A program made the position numbers and the translations under genes. 9,594 bases of DNA from JBFXDW01 sp050180745 (GTDB lineage: Bacteria > Pseudomonadota > Alphaproteobacteria > UBA9219): contig JBFXDW010000071.1 in the NCBI GenBank assembly GCA_050180745.1, positions 1 through 9,594 on the forward strand. Reading direction: 5' to 3'. Position 1 is the stretch's first letter, and each line of letters begins with the position of its first letter. This document shows positions 7,725 through 9,594 of this stretch, one piece after another. The notes beneath the pieces were generated by a model. That model was not told where the DNA came from. It saw only the letters and a list, made by a program, of their open reading frames with translations, and made no database searches.

Positions 7725-7981
7725 ATGGTCCTCTTGGGAAGAAGTCCCAGAGCGCGTAGTTTCTTACGGAGCGTGTTTCGATTCAACCCCAAAATAGCTG
7801 CCGCACGCAGTTGATTGCCCCCGCACTTTTCCATTGTCAGCACAAAAAGAGGGCGTTCGACTTCCATCAAAACACGATCATAAAGCCCTTGTGCGGGCAT
7901 ATCATTTTCATGCGCTTCGAAATAAACCCGCAAATGGCGTTCTACCGATGCGGCAAGGCCCTGTTTATTGTCATTGGTCAT
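7721..7981 (-). CDS. fis: Fis-like / stand-alone NtrC C-terminal DNA-binding protein
   Basis: This small 86-aa DNA-binding protein is probably a nucleoid-associated or transcriptional regulator. It consists almost wholly of the Fis/NtrC C-terminal domain: a dimerisation helix region (SVERHLRVYF, then GLYDRVLMEVERPL) and a helix-turn-helix ending in GNQLRAAAILGLNRNTLRKKLRALGL. It aligns along its length with E. coli Fis ([34 protein letters not shown]) and at least as well with the end of alphaproteobacterial NtrC (GLYDRVLREVERPL). Only about eight residues precede the first helix, so the N-terminal beta-hairpin arm that E. coli Fis uses to activate DNA invertases is missing. The ATG at 7981 has AAAGGA about 5 nt upstream, so it is a designed start rather than a truncated frame. 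It sits between dusB and ntrY, where ntrB-ntrC is usual, and is translationally coupled to ntrY. The fis symbol is by homology and synteny; function is untested. Confidence 0.9.
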   Translation of the reverse strand: MTNDNKQGLAASVERHLRVYFEAHENDMPAQGLYDRVLMEVERPLFVLTMEKCGGNQLRAAAILGLNRNTLRKKLRALGLLPKRTI

Positions 7982-7994
7982 GTGGTTCCTTTCA

Positions 7995-8032
7995 GGGATC
8001 GGGGGTCGGGGGTCAGGCGGTGGGGAAAAAAA
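7995..8032. repeat. G-rich 7-bp tandem repeat followed by A7, upstream of fis
   Basis: Four degenerate heptamers run from 7998 to 8025 (ATCGGGG, GTCGGGG, GTCAGGC, GGTGGGG), preceded by GGG and followed by seven A. The block has at least four G runs of three or more on the plus strand, so it could form a G-quadruplex on the template strand for fis. Positions 8005-8017 (GTCGGGGGTCAGG) are identical to 9336-9348 in the block upstream of dusB. Confidence 0.75.
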
Positions 8033-8082
8033 GCACTTAGAGGATATTCCTTTTCATTTCTCTCCTGAATTCTAAAACTATT

Positions 8083-8241
8083 CCGTCATCCCTGCGACCT
8101 GTCCGCCGAAGCCCGCAGGGCGTAGGGGGAAGGCAGGGATCCCATTTGTTTTTTCCAAGAATTGCAAGAAGAGCAAATATTGAAAGTTTTGGAACTACCA
8201 AATGGGATTTCAGATCAGCGCTCGCTTGTCTGGAATGACGA
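8083..8241. repeat. ~159-bp imperfect palindromic intergenic element
   Basis: The ends are inverted relatives: CCGTCATCCCTG at the left, and CTCGTCATTCCAG when the right end is read on the other strand. Inside are further inverted pairs: ATCCCATTTG (8139-8148) with CAAATGGGAT (8199-8208), TTCCAA (8153-8158) with TTGGAA (8189-8194), and ATCCCTGC (8088-8095) with GCAGGGAT (8133-8140). A small right-arm hairpin (CAGA..AGCG/CGCT..TCTG) lies at 8211-8232. The nested structure resembles a palindromic or MITE-like dispersed repeat. It has no coding capacity. It lies within the dusB-fis gap and ends 32 bp from the dusB stop. Copy number in the genome cannot be seen from this window. Confidence 0.75.
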
Positions 8242-8273
8242 GTTTTTTTAAATTTTGAGAGAGAAATGCAAAC

Positions 8274-9272
8274 TCATATCCCTCCTGAATCCGGCCCTTC
8301 CTCCTCAAACAATTTTTCTATCAACCCATATGCCTCATCTACATCCGTACACGCATTGATCTTGGCACGAAAAGAGGAAGCCCCTTTCATGCCCTTGCTA
8401 TACCACCCCATATGTTTGCGCGCGATACAAAGGCCTCGCTCGTTTCCATAGGTTTCAAGAATGTCTTCAAAATGCGCCCTTATAATAGCGTGTTTTTCTT
8501 CGTCTGATGGCTCTGGAGAGGATTCTTCTTTTTCCAGAAAATCCATCATCTGCCGCAACAACCATGGCCGTCCATAACTGCCTCGTCCAATCATGAGGCC
8601 ATCGGCACCGGATAGCGTAAGCGCTTCTGTGACATCTTTTTCACAAACAATATCGCCATTGACGATCACAGGAAGATTGATGGCTTCTTTGACATCACGC
8701 ACGCATGCCCAATCGGCATGGCCGCTATAGAATTGGCTGCGCGTCCGCCCATGAACTGTAACCATCTGAATGCCTGCACTCTCTGCAATTTTGGCAAGGT
8801 GAGGCGCATTAAGATTTTCATGATTCCAGCCAAGCCGCATTTTCACCGTCACAGGTATAGAAACGGCACGTACAACTTTTTCTAAGATAGCCCCTGCCCG
8901 CACTTCATCCTTCATCAAAGCCGAACCAGCTTCGCTATTCACAACTTTCTTGGCCGGACAACCAAAGTTGATATCAATTAACTGTGCGCCACGATCTTCA
9001 TTAAGCTTGGCGGCCTCAGCCATCACATCAGGATCACTGCCCGCAATCTGAATAGCCAGCACATCGCCCTCGCGCGCAGGCTTGATCATCTGGAGCGTTT
9101 TTTTGACCTCACGGATCATGGCTTGGCTGGCAATCATTTCCGAAAAAGTCAGCCCCGCGCCAAACGCCGCCACACACCGCCGATAGGGCGCATCGCTCAC
9201 TCCCGCCATAGGCGCCAGCAGCACCGGAGAGCTAATCGTGACAGAGCCAAGTTTGATGGGTTTTAATTTCAT
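8274..9272 (-). CDS. dusB: tRNA-dihydrouridine synthase DusB (NifR3 family)
   Basis: DusB reduces specific uridines in the tRNA D-loop to dihydrouridine, using FMN and NADPH, in the cytoplasm. The 332-aa product has the usual length. LLAPMAGVSDAPYRR at about 18-32 is the FMN-binding start of the TIM barrel. DINFGCPAKKV holds catalytic Cys105. VTVKMRLGW (Lys144) and VTVHGRTRSQFYSG (His174) contact FMN or tRNA, and GADGLMIGRGSYGRPWL is the phosphate-binding end of the barrel. The C-terminal helical tRNA-binding domain follows (IARKHMGWYSKG). The ATG at 9272 has GGAG 5 nt upstream. It heads the minus-strand cluster, 292 bp before fis. That gap is large for an operon and is filled by repeats. In alphaproteobacteria this gene, as nifR3, precedes ntrBC; in enterobacteria dusB precedes fis. 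Confidence 0.96.
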   Translation of the reverse strand: MKLKPIKLGSVTISSPVLLAPMAGVSDAPYRRCVAAFGAGLTFSEMIASQAMIREVKKTLQMIKPAREGDVLAIQIAGSDPDVMAEAAKLNEDRGAQLIDINFGCPAKKVVNSEAGSALMKDEVRAGAILEKVVRAVSIPVTVKMRLGWNHENLNAPHLAKIAESAGIQMVTVHGRTRSQFYSGHADWACVRDVKEAINLPVIVNGDIVCEKDVTEALTLSGADGLMIGRGSYGRPWLLRQMMDFLEKEESSPEPSDEEKHAIIRAHFEDILETYGNERGLCIARKHMGWYSKGMKGASSFRAKINACTDVDEAYGLIEKLFEEEGPDSGGI

Positions 9273-9301
9273 ACCCGCTCCATAGCATTTGCCTAAAAAA
9301 T

Positions 9302-9359
9302 GGGCAAGTCGGGAGTCGAGGGTCGGGATTCGGGAGTCGGGGGTCAGGGGTCAAAAAAA
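9302..9359. repeat. G-rich 7-bp tandem repeat followed by A7, upstream of dusB
   Basis: Six heptamers run in perfect register from 9308 to 9349 (GTCGGGA, GTCGAGG, GTCGGGA, TTCGGGA, GTCGGGG, GTCAGGG), then GTC and seven A. The consensus is GTCGGGR. The five or more G runs with short loops make it a strong G-quadruplex candidate on the plus strand. It lies 30 bp upstream of the dusB start, so a minus-strand leader would be C-rich here. It shares 13 identical bases and the trailing A7 with the copy at 7995-8032. Confidence 0.85.
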
Positions 9360-9384
9360 TGGATAAATGATATTTACTTATCCG

Positions 9385-9406
9385 CATATGCGCATTAGCG
9401 CATATG
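9385..9406. repeat. Perfect inverted repeat upstream of dusB
   Basis: CATATGCGC (9385-9393) and GCGCATATG (9398-9406) are exact inverted copies around the 4-nt spacer ATTA. No T run follows on either side, so an operator or cruciform is more likely than a terminator. It lies 113 bp upstream of the dusB start codon. Confidence 0.6.
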
Positions 9407-9547
9407 GTTCGTCATAGAAATGTATAAGCTCAAAACTGATGTGTACACACAAACCATAGATGTTTTTTTCTATAAAAAAGTCAAAACAATCAATGCCTAT
9501 CAACCATAAAAAAGAAAAGATTCCAACTCCTGACGCGTTTTGGGTAT

Positions 9548-9572
9548 AAAACTTTAGGGCGTATCGCCCTAA
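9548..9572 (-). terminator. Possible terminator of a gene beyond the right edge
   Basis: An 8-bp stem (TTAGGGCG at 9554-9561, CGCCCTAA at 9565-9572) with a 3-nt loop is followed, on the minus strand, by AG and then four T. This would end a minus-strand transcript entering from the right and so separate it from dusB. The T run is short, so the call is tentative. Confidence 0.35.
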
Positions 9573-9594
9573 GTAAATCAAAATAATTCACAGT

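Larger units (their letters stand above)
9360..9594. other. AT-rich intergenic region upstream of dusB
   Basis: I see no credible gene here: an open frame on the minus strand (9581-9378) has no recognisable motif or ribosome binding site and runs through inverted repeats. The region should contain the promoter of the minus-strand cluster, but I found no -35/-10 pair I would defend. It does contain perfect palindromes (9385-9406 and TGTGTACACA at 9440-9449) and a terminator-like hairpin near the right edge. Confidence 0.5.

Noticed and set aside
7998..8025. Short tandem repeats as a CRISPR-like array
   Set aside because: The units are 7 bp with no spacers, and no cas genes are present. It is a simple tandem repeat.
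9332..9354. TTGACC on the minus strand at 9349-9354 as a -35 box for dusB
   Set aside because: It is part of the repeat tract, and 17 bp downstream there is only GAATCC, a poor -10.
9378..9581. Minus-strand open frame of 67 codons at the right edge
   Set aside because: It has no recognisable motif or Shine-Dalgarno, its composition matches AT-rich noncoding DNA, and it runs through the 9385-9406 palindrome and the 9554-9572 hairpin.

Overview
The window looks like chromosomal DNA from an alphaproteobacterium of intermediate GC content. The main clue is the minus-strand cluster dusB, a small Fis/NtrC-type DNA-binding gene, ntrY and ntrX. This follows the alphaproteobacterial nifR3(dusB)-ntrB-ntrC-ntrY-ntrX order, but ntrB and most of ntrC are missing. 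I cannot place it below class. Loss of ntrBC and dispersed intergenic repeats would fit a genome under reduction, but that is inference.

Left part (1-1990, plus strand): the C-terminal part of transketolase (its 5' end lies outside the window) is followed 24 bp later by glyceraldehyde-3-phosphate dehydrogenase. The two form a carbon-metabolism operon that ends at a strong hairpin terminator. A DEAD-box RNA helicase converges on the same terminator from the other strand (3273 to 1993). A 214-bp intergenic stretch separates it from the next operon.

Right part (9272 down to 3488, minus strand): five genes read in the order dusB (tRNA dihydrouridine synthase), fis-like regulator, ntrY (membrane sensor kinase), ntrX (response regulator), and a membrane-anchored DUF192 protein. 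fis and ntrY overlap by ATGA. The DUF192 Shine-Dalgarno sequence spans the ntrX stop codon. A candidate promoter in the 96-bp ntrY-ntrX gap could add independent ntrX expression. The NtrX AAA+ domain lacks the GAFTGA loop, so it probably does not activate sigma54 polymerase, as known for other alphaproteobacterial NtrX proteins.

The most interesting feature is the dusB-fis junction. The 86-aa protein is a free-standing equivalent of the NtrC C-terminal DNA-binding domain, placed where ntrBC would be expected. Gammaproteobacterial Fis is also encoded next to dusB and has been proposed to derive from NtrC. The dusB-fis gap holds a ~159-bp imperfect palindromic repeat and a G-rich 7-bp tandem repeat. 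A second copy of the 7-bp repeat lies in the dusB leader. The right edge (9360-9594) is AT-rich, with several perfect inverted repeats and no convincing gene.
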